Part shown: positions 53,138 through 63,678 of the stretch, one piece after another | How the letters are laid out: every line of letters begins with the position of its first letter | Numbering within the stretch: position 1 is the first letter of the stretch | Assembly: GCA_033782935.1 (NCBI GenBank) | Contig: JAWQEG010000720.1 | Location: 310,001 to 374,000 of the forward strand | Source: Petrolisthes cinctipes | Taxonomy: Eukaryota; Arthropoda; Malacostraca; Decapoda; Porcellanidae | DNA: 64,000 nucleotides | Reading direction: 5' to 3' | Made by a program: the position numbers and the translations under genes | Notes under the pieces: generated by a model | Told to the model about the DNA's origin: nothing | The model's database searches: none | Seen by the model: the letters and a program-made list of their open reading frames with translations, nothing else

Positions 53138-53400
53138 GGTCCCAGTAGTTTGCCCATGTTAGGTCCCAGTAGTTTGCACAGGTTAGGCCCCAGTAGTTTG
53201 CACAGATTAGGTCCCAATAGTTTGCCTAGGTTAGATCCCAATAGTTTGCACAGGTTAGGTCCCAGTATTTTGCACAGGTTAGGACCCAGTAGTTTGCACA
53301 GGTTAGGTCCCAGTAGTTTGCAAAGGTTAGGTCCCGGTAGTTTGCCCCGGTTAGGTCCCGGTAGTTTGCCCAAGTTAGTTCCCGGTAGTCCGATGCGGTC
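53138..53400. repeat. 24-bp minisatellite, copy C
   Basis: About eleven units. CCCAGTAGTTTGCACA forms on the left grade into CCCGGTAGTTTGCCCC forms on the right. Confidence 0.85.
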
Positions 53401-54037
53401 TAGGTTAGGTTAAGTCCCGTCAGGTAAGGTCAGGCTAATTTCAAAATGCCCCATTTGAATATGCCGTATCTTTGAAATGGGGCATTTGCAGAGGAAATGC
53501 CATAGAAGATAATAGTCTTAGAATGGTCTAAATTAGTGAGTAATGAAGGTAGAAATACCGTACTCAATAACGGTAATTCTTTCAATATTTACCGGTCAGG
53601 CTAATTTCAAAATGCCCCATTTGAATATGCCCTATCTTGAAAATGGGGCATGGCAAATAAAAATGCCATTGAAGAAAAGTGTCTTAGAATGTTATAAATT
53701 AGTGGGAAAAGAAGTTAAAAACATTGTAATATAAAATGGCAATATAATATATAATTACCGTTATATTTCCTTGGGTTGTTTTTTATTTCCCCCAGGTTTG
53801 TGTGTGTGTTTTTTTTTTCAAGGATTGTGTGTGTGTGTTTCCAGGCTTGTTTTATTTATTACTTTACAGGTTAATAACGTAATTTACTAAGCCTGTGTTA
53901 ATTAATTAAATGATTATACTTGTTAAATATAATTATCTTATATCGATTAATTATATATTGTATTTCACTTGGTTTCCTTCTCTATTGACTCGTATATATC
54001 ATAATAAACCACTAAAGAACCATTAATATTGTCAATT
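53401..54037. other. Right flank of duplicated block C
   Basis: Paralogous to 21281-21911, including a 44-bp unit, the TTCTTTCAATATTTACCG end sequence and the AT-rich tail ending GTCAATTAC. Homology stops at 54037, which marks the left border of the next transposon. Confidence 0.65.
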
Positions 54038-54129
54038 ACCATCTATTAGATGGTATGCACGTGACGTCACATCCGCCGATAAACAATCACAAACCATTGC
54101 TGGCCGTGGCCGCGCGGAGATTCGTAAGG

Positions 54130-54358
54130 ATGGTAAAGTGGTGTTGTGCATTTGGCTGCTCTAATAAGGAAGGTAGAGACAATGTCTCCTTCTATAGATT
54201 TCCAGCCGAAATTAGAAATAGAAGAGGAAGTCTTGGAGGGTCAACAAATCGCAGGGCAATGTGGATAAATGCCGTAAAGAGAGCAGCAGCTGGGTCAACT
54301 TCCAAGGTGTGGAAGCCTTCACAACATGATAGATTGTGCAGTGCACATTTTATATCAG
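54130..54358 (+). CDS. ISL2EU transposase exon 1: THAP zinc finger
   Basis: ATG at 54130 (MVKWCCAFGCSNKEGRDN). The C2CH THAP pattern is complete: Cys pair in CCAFGC, FYRFP, the Trp in RAMWINAVKR and CSAHF. The exon ends at ...TTTATATCAG, followed by GCAAGT. Joining to an acceptor at 54959 (TTATTTTCAG) keeps the frame (SGKKSDD). The intron 54359-54959 would be GC-AG, a minor but normal splice class. THAP binds the transposon ends. Confidence 0.8.
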
Positions 54359-54959
54359 GCAAGTGTTGAAGTATTGTATTGAATTAGAAAGAATACAGTG
54401 AAAGTTGACAATTGCTACTCCAAGTTTTTCGTATCTTTTAATATATAATTTTAAATATGCAATCTTTGGTTTAGGCAAGACCACAGGATGCCTAAGTTAG
54501 GTCTGAAGGATCACATTACTCTTTTGGACTAACGTTAATAAACATAAAAGACAATTATCAACTTTTACTAATATTACTTTAGAGATCATAGGTTTTATTT
54601 ATTGTTATACTGTATCTAAAAGATAAACATAGCAGGTTTTAATAATTATTAAACAAAAGGTAAAGGAATATTGGAAATTATTTACTAATTTAATGTGGGT
54701 TCATAGTCACTCTCTCTCTCCTGCAGTATTATACCATACTTATTCAGTCATAACACAACTAGCACTGTAACCAGTATGTGGATTAATACAGTGTTGGGAA
54801 ACGGTAGGCATTTCTACATGGCAACAGACCATGGTCTGCAAATGAAGCCTAACTCAGAATAATCACTGCTTCCCCACTATGGTAGAGAGTTAAATTCTTG
54901 TGAGATGGTGTGCAGTTACACTACAGAAGATATATATTTAATACATAATTTATTTTCAG

Positions 54960-55147
54960 GGAAGAAATCAGATGATTCGCTTGCCCCTGACTTCGTTCCA
55001 TCAGTGTTCTCCTTTACTTCATCTCCACGAAAGAGGAAGGCAGAAGTGGCTCTTCAGAGGTTCCAGAGAAGGCAGAATTTCTCAAAATTGAAAGAAGACA
55101 GCAAGCCAAGCCATGAGGAAGCAAAGGGGTTAACTGGGAAGGAGGTA
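54960..55147 (+). CDS. ISL2EU transposase linker, exon cut by Tc1-like insertion
   Basis: Encodes GKKSDDSLAPDFVPSVFSF, SSPRKRKAEVALQRFQRRQNF and SHEEAKGLTGKEV, the basic linker usual after a THAP domain. At the TA of codon GTA (55146-55147) the palindromic element begins. The frame runs into it and ends at 55225. The same codon resumes at 62147-62148 and continues [11 protein letters not shown] in phase. Confidence 0.75.
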
Positions 55148-56534
55148 CAGCTCCGGACAGATCAAGGGACCCCACCTCTTCCACCAGCTACTTGGTGTGA
55201 GCCTCAGTGGATCTGGTATCACTGACAGGTGGAGGGGGGGAGGGGAGAAATGTGGGCGGAGTTATATAGGGGGTAATGTGGAGGCGTTACCAATGTTGAG
55301 CCATCCAGAAATTTGAATCCCGAACCACTTGTGATCATGGATGTGAACCACTCACTGGAAGGTGGTAGAAGGGGTTGGGTTGAGGAGAGGGTGTAAAGCT
55401 TCACAAGTGATCGAGTAGTAGTATTATAGATGGAGAGAATTATTGGATCAAGTAGCTAAAGATTATAAACGAACAAAGCCGATTGTCGCCTTTATTATGT
55501 TTTCTTCTGTAATCTAAATCCAACTCTGATGCTACATTCTATAGGATATTATTTATTATTTGAAATGAATCCAGATTTTACGTAATACAATTCACACGAC
55601 ACCATTATTTTATGACTAATATATCAAGCCATGCACCACCTACACAGTGTTGAAATAAATTTCAAGTAAATCCTTTATCGTTACCCTGTATTATTCACGA
55701 CATTTTCTAAGAAACTTTTAGTGTGTAACTGGTTACCAAAGGATAATAGTTATATAGTGTAAGTTAATCTTTACCCAATAACCACTCCATCTGTTCTCCC
55801 CCACCCCATCCTCCCTTATTCCATTCGCTGTTTCCTCTCCCTCCTTCCCAGCAATCCTTTACTCTCCATCTTACCACCATCACCAACATTCTGTGTGTTG
55901 CTGCATAATTTGTTAATGCGCAAACAAGACCAGAATAGAAATAAAAGTGATATTTGGTATGCAAATACAATCCGTTATATATGACGAATATATTTATTAC
56001 CCTTATTTATTTATCTGAGGTCAACATTCAGACGCCGGTGTTAGTGAAACAATCACAAGATTTAGAGGATATTGTGTCAGCACTAATGTTATTACTAATT
56101 AAAACAGGGAAAAATTGAAATAAGACATTTATTGGTTATTGTTTACATGACTTGTCAGTTTAGGTGAAAACTCCACAATTCCTCGTTACGAAGCCTTCCA
56201 CACCCATAACCCAACTGTGACTGTAGGCACCACACTGTAAATGATGAACACGTTATATGTATAGTTGTTGTTATTAATTGGTGTCATACAATTATAATAC
56301 CTGTTAACTTAATATTACCTCAAGTTTTTACTTCGACCTCACGTTTGCATTAAGCATGTGTAATGTTTTTTTTTTTATTATTATTATAATCACCTGGATA
56401 TGTATTGCTTTAGACCCTTAGCCACGATGAGATACAGTGTATACACTATTTATATACGGTACACTTCTATGAACACATTAAGGCTTGAAATACTGTAGAT
56501 TACATATTTCATGTTCTTACTCATCAATTTGTTA

Positions 56535-56870
56535 CTAGTATCGTGTCCAGCCACCCTCCTTCTCAATGACAGCCTGCAGTCGCTCGGGCATTGAGGCACC
56601 ATGCCTTCTCACTATATCGGGTTTTCCACGAAAAATCTCCCACTGTGCTCTGGTGTGCCGTAACAACTCTGCTGTGGTTCTCTCTCGTTCCGGCTCCCAC
56701 GTGTTAACAATAGAACCCCATAGATTTTCTATGGGGTTCATATCACAGTTCTAACTAGACCAATCTATCACCTGCAAATTATCTTGAGCAGCAAACCATT
56801 CTTGAACTATCCTGGCCATATGGATAGGGCATCGGTCGTGTTTAGGACAGATGAGGGTGAGTAGTTGAAA
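56535..56870 (-). pseudogene. Tc1-type transposase C-terminal piece, left arm
   Basis: Minus strand encodes HDRCPIHMARIVQEWF, AAQDNLQVIDWSS, a TAG, then MNPIENLWGSIVNTW and MPERLQAVIEKEGGWTRY. This is the third catalytic block and C-terminus of Tc1-like transposases (NPIENLW supplies the last acidic residue). The 58.1-58.5 kb piece and this one are in opposite orientation in the same arm, so they cannot form one protein from this arm alone. Confidence 0.8.
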
Positions 56871-57295
56871 ATAAATTAAAAACAATTAGTATATCTGCTT
56901 CATTATATTGCATTTGATCTATTAAATAAAGACACTGTCTATTGTTCACCCCTGTAGAGAGATACTGATTATTATCATTTGGATATTAAGCAACAAATAA
57001 CGGAGCCGAGACAATCCCTTTTCTGTCTTCAGCTCTCCCTGTATTCTTTTCGCCCCTCATGCTGGCAGTCCCCCTCTTTATCTCCTTTTCTCGCTGTAAA
57101 ATAAATAAACTTATGCCTATATCTTTCAAGTAACTGGCAACCTCACACAACCTCCTCTCACTTGTCTTCTCTCTCTCACACTCCCCCTTCCTTCCTTGCC
57201 TTCTGTAGTATTCTTTATCTTTTCTTTATCATATTTTTAACCTTCTCATTCGTTCTTTCAAAGTTTTAATCACATAGGCCTTTCTCCCTTATCAC

Positions 57296-57517
57296 CTATA
57301 GTGCTTCAAATTTATGCAAGCGAAATGCTGCGGCTGGGATAATATGGTTAATACCGTTTTGGTTCTTTGTATTCTGTGGATTTACAAAACAACTAGAAAT
57401 TCATAGCGAAGGATATGATAATAGTTATGTAGAACAAGTGTTGGCAGATACACATTCTTGACGGGATAATCCCAGCCACAGCATTTCGCCTTCTTAAAAC
57501 AGAAGGACTATAGGTTT
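57296..57517. repeat. Small inverted-repeat element inside left arm
   Basis: CCTATAGT...AAGCGAAATGCTGCGGCTGG and its complement CCAGCCACAGCATTTCGCCT...ACTATAGG bound about 220 bp. Mirror copy at 59779-60000. Probably a MITE carried within the arm before it was mirrored. Confidence 0.55.
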
Positions 57518-58103
57518 CATGCATTGCCATTTGCCAGTCTGTTGCTAGTCAGAATATTAACTTGTTAAACCATTTTGCAGGAAAGAGAAATATATATATA
57601 TTTTTGTTTTAAGTTACTTATGGGCATTATTTAGATATATTAACTTACTTTTACTTACGTCCAGCATTACTGTGCAGAACATGTGACACAATAAGGACCA
57701 CAAGGACAGTAATGGTGGTCAACGTGATTCTCATTAATCTCTCTATATGCTACTGAAAACAATGTTTTATGCTCAACTACAGAATTATGTTCTCAGCATG
57801 ATAATGATAGCCAAAGATAATGAAAACAATATAAACAAATTAACATTTATTGCACAACAAATATGCTTATGCCTCGGTGCTACTGTTTCAAGGGAGTAAC
57901 CAGCCCACACTGAATCACATGGAACCTGAAAAGTTTGAATACAAGATCAATTATATATATATAAATACAATACCATATTATATCTGTTTGTCTATCTACG
58001 TCTTTGTGTATATGGCACTTTTATTAATATTCATGATCAGCACTGTGAAATATAAATTTAAATTTATTTGGCAAAGCAGAGGACACTGACTGGTATGGCA
58101 ACC

Positions 58104-58456
58104 TACCACGTGGAAGACCACCACGTTGCACTATTCCTGCTCAGAGACGAGATATTTTACAAACCGCAGAAGCCGATCCACAGACGAATGCGGTAGCCAT
58201 AAGGAAGGGAGTCTTTGCACCTTGCTGTCAGCGAGAGGACCATCAGGAGAGTGTTGCACGAAGCGGGGGTGCATCACCGGACTCCAGCAAACAAGGAATT
58301 TTTGACTGACCAACATCGCGAGGGAAGGCTACGGTTTGCCCAACAATATGTTGACAAGCCAGAGGAGTTTTGGAAGAGAGTGATCTGGACGGATGAGAAA
58401 ACCTTCTCATCTTCGTGTCACGGAAGGCGCCACTGCTGGAGGAGAAATGATACTCG
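58104..58456 (+). pseudogene. Tc1-type transposase N-terminal/middle piece, left arm
   Basis: Encodes RGRPPRCTIPAQRRDIL, then after a one-base frameshift at about 58205 SLHLAVSERTIRRVLHEAG, FLTDQHREGRLRFAQQY and WKRVIWTDEKTFSS, the first catalytic Asp block (TDE). Coding similarity stops at ...NDTR followed by GTGAGTATAA, a good splice donor. On this strand the next transposase piece lies in the other arm (60440-60760). About 70 family residues between them are not seen. Confidence 0.75.
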
Positions 58457-58604
58457 GTGAGTATAATTTTTGAGGTTGTCGTTTCTATAAACTATTCAGT
58501 CGTAAGCAACCATAAGAATATACTCGAATAAAAAATTACTGCCGGGTGACAACCAGTATCGTTACAACGTCAGCAACATTAATAAAACAGATACTGCTGT
58601 AAGT

Positions 58605-58690
58605 TAGCGGTGCATATAACTCACACACACACTGTCAAGAAATTTAATACTGCGCAACCCTATATGCCAAAAGTAATTTACTCTGAATGG
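58605..58690. other. Unique centre of the 7-kb palindrome
   Basis: 86 bp between the arms, containing CACACACACA and no self-complementarity of note. It would be the loop if the arms paired. Confidence 0.85.
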
Positions 58691-58834
58691 ACTTACAGCA
58701 GTATCTGTTTTATTAATGTTGCTGACGTTGTAACGATACTGGTTGTCACCCGGCAGTAATTTTTTATTCGAGTATATTCTTATGGTTGCTTACGACTGAA
58801 TAGTTTATAGAAACGACAACCTCAAAAATTATAC

Positions 58835-59190
58835 TCACCGAGTATCATTTCTCCTCCAGCAGTGGCGCCTTCCGTGACACGAAGATGAGAAGGTTTTCTC
58901 ATCCGTCCAGATCACTCTCTTCCAAAACTCCTCTGGCTTGTCAACATATTGTTGGGCAAACCGTAGCCTTCCCTCGCGATGTTGGTCAGTCAAAAATTCC
59001 TTGTTTGCTGGAGTCCGGTGATGCACCCCCGCTTCGTGCAACACTCTCCTGATGGTCCTCTCGCTGACAGCAAGGTGCAAAGACTCCCTTCCTTATGGCT
59101 ACCGCATTCGTCTGTGGATCGGCTTCTGCGGTTTGTAAAATATCTCGTCTCTGAGCAGGAATAGTGCAACGTGGTGGTCTTCCACGTGGT
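58835..59190 (-). pseudogene. Tc1-type transposase N-terminal/middle piece, right arm (mirror)
   Basis: Mirror image of 58104-58456 with the same frameshift and the same donor-like GTGAGT, on the minus strand. Shared lesions mean the damage predates, or was spread by, the mirroring. Confidence 0.75.
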
Positions 59191-59778
59191 AGGTTGCCAT
59201 ACCAGTCAGTGTCCTCTGCTTTGCCAAATAAATTTAAATTTATATTTCACAGTGCTGATCATGAATATTAATAAAAGTGCCATATACACAAAGACGTAGA
59301 TAGACAAACAGATATAATATGGTATTGTATTTATATATATATAATTGATCTTGTATTCAAACTTTTCAGGTTCCATGTGATTCAGTGTGGGCTGGTTACT
59401 CCCTTGAAACAGTAGCACCGAGGCATAAGCATATTTGTTGTGCAATAAATGTTAATTTGTTTATATTGTTTTCATTATCTTTGGCTATCATTATCATGCT
59501 GAGAACATAATTCTGTAGTTGAGCATAAAACATTGTTTTCAGTAGCATATAGAGAGATTAATGAGAATCACGTTGACCACCATTACTGTCCTTGTGGTCC
59601 TTATTGTGTCACATGTTCTGCACAGTAATGCTGGACGTAAGTAAAAGTAAGTTAATATATCTAAATAATGCCCATAAGTAACTTAAAACAAAAATATATA
59701 TATACTTCTCTTTCCTGCAAAATGGTTTAACAAGTTAATATTCTGACTAGCAACAGACTGGCAAATGGCAATGCATGA

Positions 59779-60000
59779 AACCTATAGTCCTTCTGTTTTA
59801 AGAAGGCGAAATGCTGTGGCTGGGATTATCCCGTCAAGAATGTGTATCTGCCAACACTTGTTCTACATAACTATTATCATATCCTTCGCTATGAATTTCT
59901 AGTTGTTTTGTAAATCCACAGAATACAAAGAACCAAAACGGTATTAACCATATTATCCCAGCCGCAGCATTTCGCTTGCATAAATTTGAAGCACTATAGG
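59779..60000. repeat. Small inverted-repeat element inside right arm (mirror)
   Basis: Mirror of 57296-57517, bounded by CCTATAGTCC and CACTATAGG. Confidence 0.55.
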
Positions 60001-60424
60001 TGATAAGGGAGAAAGGCCTATGTGATTAAAACTTTGAAAGAACGAATGAGAAGGTTAAAAATATGATAAAGAAAAGATAAAGAATACTACAGAAGGCAAG
60101 GAAGGAAGGGGGAGTGTGAGAGAGAGAAGACAAGTGAGAGGAGGTTGTGTGAGGTTGCCAGTTACTTGAAAGATATAGGCATAAGTTTATTTATTTTACA
60201 GCGAGAAAAGGAGATAAAGAGGGGGACTGCCAGCATGAGGGGCGAAAAGAATACAGGGAGAGCTGAAGACAGAAAAGGGATTGTCTCGGCTCCGTTATTT
60301 GTTGCTTAATATCCAAATGATAATAATCAGTATCTCTCTACAGGGGTGAACAATAGACAGTGTCTTTATTTAATAGATCAAATGCAATATAATGAAGCAG
60401 ATATACTAATTGTTTTTAATTTAT

Positions 60425-60760
60425 TTTCAACTACTCACCCTCATCTGTCCTAAACACGACCGATGCCCTATCCATATGGCCAGGATAGTTCAAGAATGGT
60501 TTGCTGCTCAAGATAATTTGCAGGTGATAGATTGGTCTAGTTAGAACTGTGATATGAACCCCATAGAAAATCTATGGGGTTCTATTGTTAACACGTGGGA
60601 GCCGGAACGAGAGAGAACCACAGCAGAGTTGTTACGGCACACCAGAGCACAGTGGGAGATTTTTCGTGGAAAACCCGATATAGTGAGAAGGCATGGTGCC
60701 TCAATGCCCGAGCGACTGCAGGCTGTCATTGAGAAGGAGGGTGGCTGGACACGATACTAG
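60425..60760 (+). pseudogene. Tc1-type transposase C-terminal piece, right arm (mirror)
   Basis: Mirror of 56535-56870: RCPIHMARIVQEWF, the same TAG after DWSS, then MNPIENLWGSIVNTW and EKEGGWTRY to a stop at about 60760. It lies downstream of and in the same direction as the left-arm piece at 58104-58456. Confidence 0.8.
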
Positions 60761-62148
60761 TAACAAATTGATGAGTAAGAACATGAAATATGTAATCTAC
60801 AGTATTTCAAGCCTTAATGTGTTCATAGAAGTGTACCGTATATAAATAGTGTATACACTGTATCTCATCGTGGCTAAGGGTCTAAAGCAATACATATCCA
60901 GGTGATTATAATAATAAAAAAAAAAAAACATTACACATGCTTAATGCAAACGTGAGGTCGAAGTAAAAACTTGAGGTAATATTAAGTTAACAGGTATTAT
61001 AATTGTATGACACCAATTAATAACAACAACTATACATATAACGTGTTCATCATTTACAGTGTGGTGCCTACAGTCACAGTTGGGTTATGGGTGTGGAAGG
61101 CTTCGTAACGAGGAATTGTGGAGTTTTCACCTAAACTGACAAGTCATGTAAACAATAACCAATAAATGTCTTATTTCAATTTTTCCCTGTTTTAATTAGT
61201 AATAACATTAGTGCTGACACAATATCCTCTAAATCTTGTGATTGGTTCACTAACACCGGCGTCTGAATGTTGACCTCAGATAAATAAATAAGGGTAATAA
61301 ATATATTCGTCATATATAACGGATTGTATTTGCATACCAAATATCACTTTTATTTCTATTCTGGTCTTGTTTGCGCATTAACAGATTATGCAGCAACACA
61401 CAGAATGTTGGTGATGGTGGTAAGATGGAGAGTAAAGGATTGCTGGGAAGGAGGGAGAGGAAACAGCGAATGGAATAAGGGAGGATGGGGTGGGGGAGAA
61501 CAGATGGAGTGGTTATTGGGTAAAGATTAACTTACACTATATAACTATTATCCTTTGGTAACCAGTTACACACTAAAAGTTTCTTAGAAAATGTCGTGAA
61601 TAATACAGGGTAACGATAAAGGATTTACTTGAAATTTATTTCAACACTGTGTAGGTGGTGCATGGCTTGATATATTAGTCATAAAATAATGGTGTCGTGT
61701 GAATTGTATTACGTAAAATCTGGATTCATTTCAAATAATAAATAATATCCTATAGAATGTAGCATCAGAGTTGGATTTAGATTACAGAAGAAAACATAAT
61801 AAAGGCGACAATCGGCTTTGTTCGTTTATAATCTTTAGCTACTTGATCCAATAATTCTCTCCATCTATAATACTACTACTCGATCACTTGTGAAGCTTTA
61901 CACCCTCTCCTCAACCCAACCCCATCTACCACCTTCCAGTGAGTGGTTCACATCCATGATCACAAGTGGTTCGGGATTCAAATTTCTGGATGACTCAACA
62001 TTGGTAACGCCTCCACATTACCCCCTATATAACTCCGCCCACATTTCTCCCCTCCCCCCCTCCACCTGTCAGTGATACCAGATCCACTGAGGCTCACACC
62101 AAGTAGCTGGTGGAAGAGGTGGGGTCCCTTGATCTGTCCGGAGCTGTA

Positions 62149-63222
62149 CATGAAGCAGGAAACTGTTCAGACATGGAGAATGAACTACCATCAGAAAGTG
62201 ATAGTGATACATTGAGTATTACTTCTGACATGTTAGACTATGAACAAGGAGCTAATGTGGCATTAGATAAAGATTGTAAATATTTGCGAGAACAGAATCA
62301 TCATTTAAATGGCAATCTCAGCAAATTGTCACTCACTGAAAATGCTTTCCAAAATGATGAGAAGGTCAGATTTTATACAGGTTTAATTAGTTTCACCCAG
62401 TTAAAGGTTGTTACTGACTTGATTGCCCCAGTTTTAAAGCAAGGTAAACTGACAGAATTTCAGCAGGTTCTTTTATGTTTGATGAAATTAAGACTCAATT
62501 TACTCTTAAAAGATTTGGCTTATAGATTTGGTGTTCATCAATCTACAGCTTCAAGAATATTCCTATGTGTGATAGATGCTCTGAATGTTAACTTGGTACC
62601 AACACTTGTATTTTGGCCTGCTCGTGAGGAAGTGCGGAGAACTCTGCCAATGTCATTTAGAGATACCTTTCCATCCTGCATTGCCATAATTGATTGTTTT
62701 GAGATATTCATTGAAAGACCAAAGGATTTACTGGCAAGGGCACAAACATATTCAAACTACAAAAGCCATAATACTGCTAAATATCTCATAGCAATTGCTC
62801 CACAAGGCAGTATTTCATTTATATCACAGGGATGGGGTGGACGTACATCTGATAAGAGCCTCACTGAAAACAGTTCATTTGTGAATAACCTACTACCAGG
62901 AGATGTTATCCTTGCTGATAGAGGTTTTGATATTAAAGACAGTGTTGCATTATACCGTTGCAATTTAGAAATACCAGCTTTTACACGGGGAAAGAAGCAA
63001 CTAAGTATGATAGAGACTCAGGACACAAGAGAAATAGCATCTCAGCGAATTCATGTAGAACGTGTCATTGGTCTTCTTAGGAATAAGTATACTATGCTGC
63101 AGGATACTCATCCTCTTACCATGCTACAAAGCGATGATTCAGGTCTCACCTGCCTTGACAAATGTGTACGAGTAGCATGTGTCCTTGTGAATATGTGTCC
63201 CTCAGTCGTTCCTTTTGATTAA
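62149..63222 (+). CDS. ISL2EU transposase catalytic exon (HTH_Tnp_4, DDE_Tnp_4)
   Basis: Continues the linker from 55147 after the 7-kb insertion: [16 protein letters not shown], an acidic serine-rich stretch, then a helix-turn-helix ([20 protein letters not shown]) and the DDE_4 nuclease. Catalytic positions: Asp in CIAIIDCFE (62692), Asp in ILADRGF (62917), Glu in RIHVERVIG (63058). TAA at 63220-63222. No internal stops, so apart from the insertion the gene looks intact. An AUG (62174, MENELPSE) could in principle start a THAP-less protein. Confidence 0.85.
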   Translation, partial: HEAGNCSDMENELPSESDSDTLSITSDMLDYEQGANVALDKDCKYLREQNHHLNGNLSKLSLTENAFQNDEKVRFYTGLISFTQLKVVTDLIAPVLKQGKLTEFQQVLLCLMKLRLNLLLKDLAYRFGVHQSTASRIFLCVIDALNVNLVPTLVFWPAREEVRRTLPMSFRDTFPSCIAIIDCFEIFIERPKDLLARAQTYSNYKSHNTAKYLIAIAPQGSISFISQGWGGRTSDKSLTENSSFVNNLLPGDVILADRGFDIKDSVALYRCNLEIPAFTRGKKQLSMIETQDTREIASQRIHVERVIGLLRNKYTMLQDTHPLTMLQSDDSGLTCLDKCVRVACVLVNMCPSVVPFD

Positions 63223-63487
63223 ACACAATGTACAGAATTTTTTTTCATGTATTGCATCTTACCTGAATTATCCCACAAACCTTTTACCTCTGTGGTCTTG
63301 ATGTTTTTTTCTTTTCTTAATTATAAGCTGGCATTTCTTAATTGTACTCATTCCCATTGCCAGTATTTAAATTTTTTCTTACATTACATTCCAAAATTGG
63401 CAGTTACTTCCCATTGTAAAGCTAATCCTGATTCATATACAAGAAAGGAGGCATATTCAAGAACATTTGTGGTGTTGACGATGGCGT

Positions 63488-63678
63488 GGTATCAGTCCGT
63501 ATGTTTGCAATTCTGACTTCCCGTAAATGTTTCAGGTTCATATCGAAGCAGTGGACCACTTTCCTGTTCTTGAAGTACGAGACTTATGTTATGGTCCACT
63601 GCTTCGAGATGAGCCTGAAACACTTACGGAAAGTCAGTACTGTACTGTACTGCAAACATACGGACTGATACCACACCG
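63488..63678. repeat. Imperfect inverted repeat, about 190 bp
   Basis: Left TGGTATCAGTCCGTATGTTTG and right CAAACATACGGACTGATACC at the ends. Inner complementary blocks TTCAGGTTCAT, CGAAGCAGTGGACCA and TGGTCCACTGCTTCG surround a loop of about 27 bp. It may be a MITE in the ISL2EU 3' region or part of its subterminal structure. No clear target duplication. Confidence 0.6.

Larger units (their letters stand above)
55148..62146. mobile_element. 7.0-kb Tc1/mariner-like element that is one large palindrome
   Basis: Arms 55148-58604 and 58691-62146 (about 3.46 kb each) are reverse complements with only scattered single-base and homopolymer differences, around an 86-bp centre. Ends are CAGCTCCGGACAGATCAAGG, flanked by TA at 55146-55147 and 62147-62148. 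Each arm holds two pieces of a Tc1-type transposase. CAG starts and TA duplication are Tc1/mariner features. Inverted repeats covering essentially the whole element are not usual for that group. Confidence 0.85.

Noticed and set aside
57850..58089. 79-codon frame with hydrophobic segment, mirrored at 59206-59445
   Set aside because: No family motif; low-complexity AT-rich DNA in the palindrome arm. The mirror copy is expected from the palindrome and is not independent support.
55148..62146. Palindrome as a simple long-read hairpin artefact
   Set aside because: TA duplication, Tc1-type ends, unique flanks that join in frame and scattered arm differences all favour a real insertion. Not fully excluded without reads.
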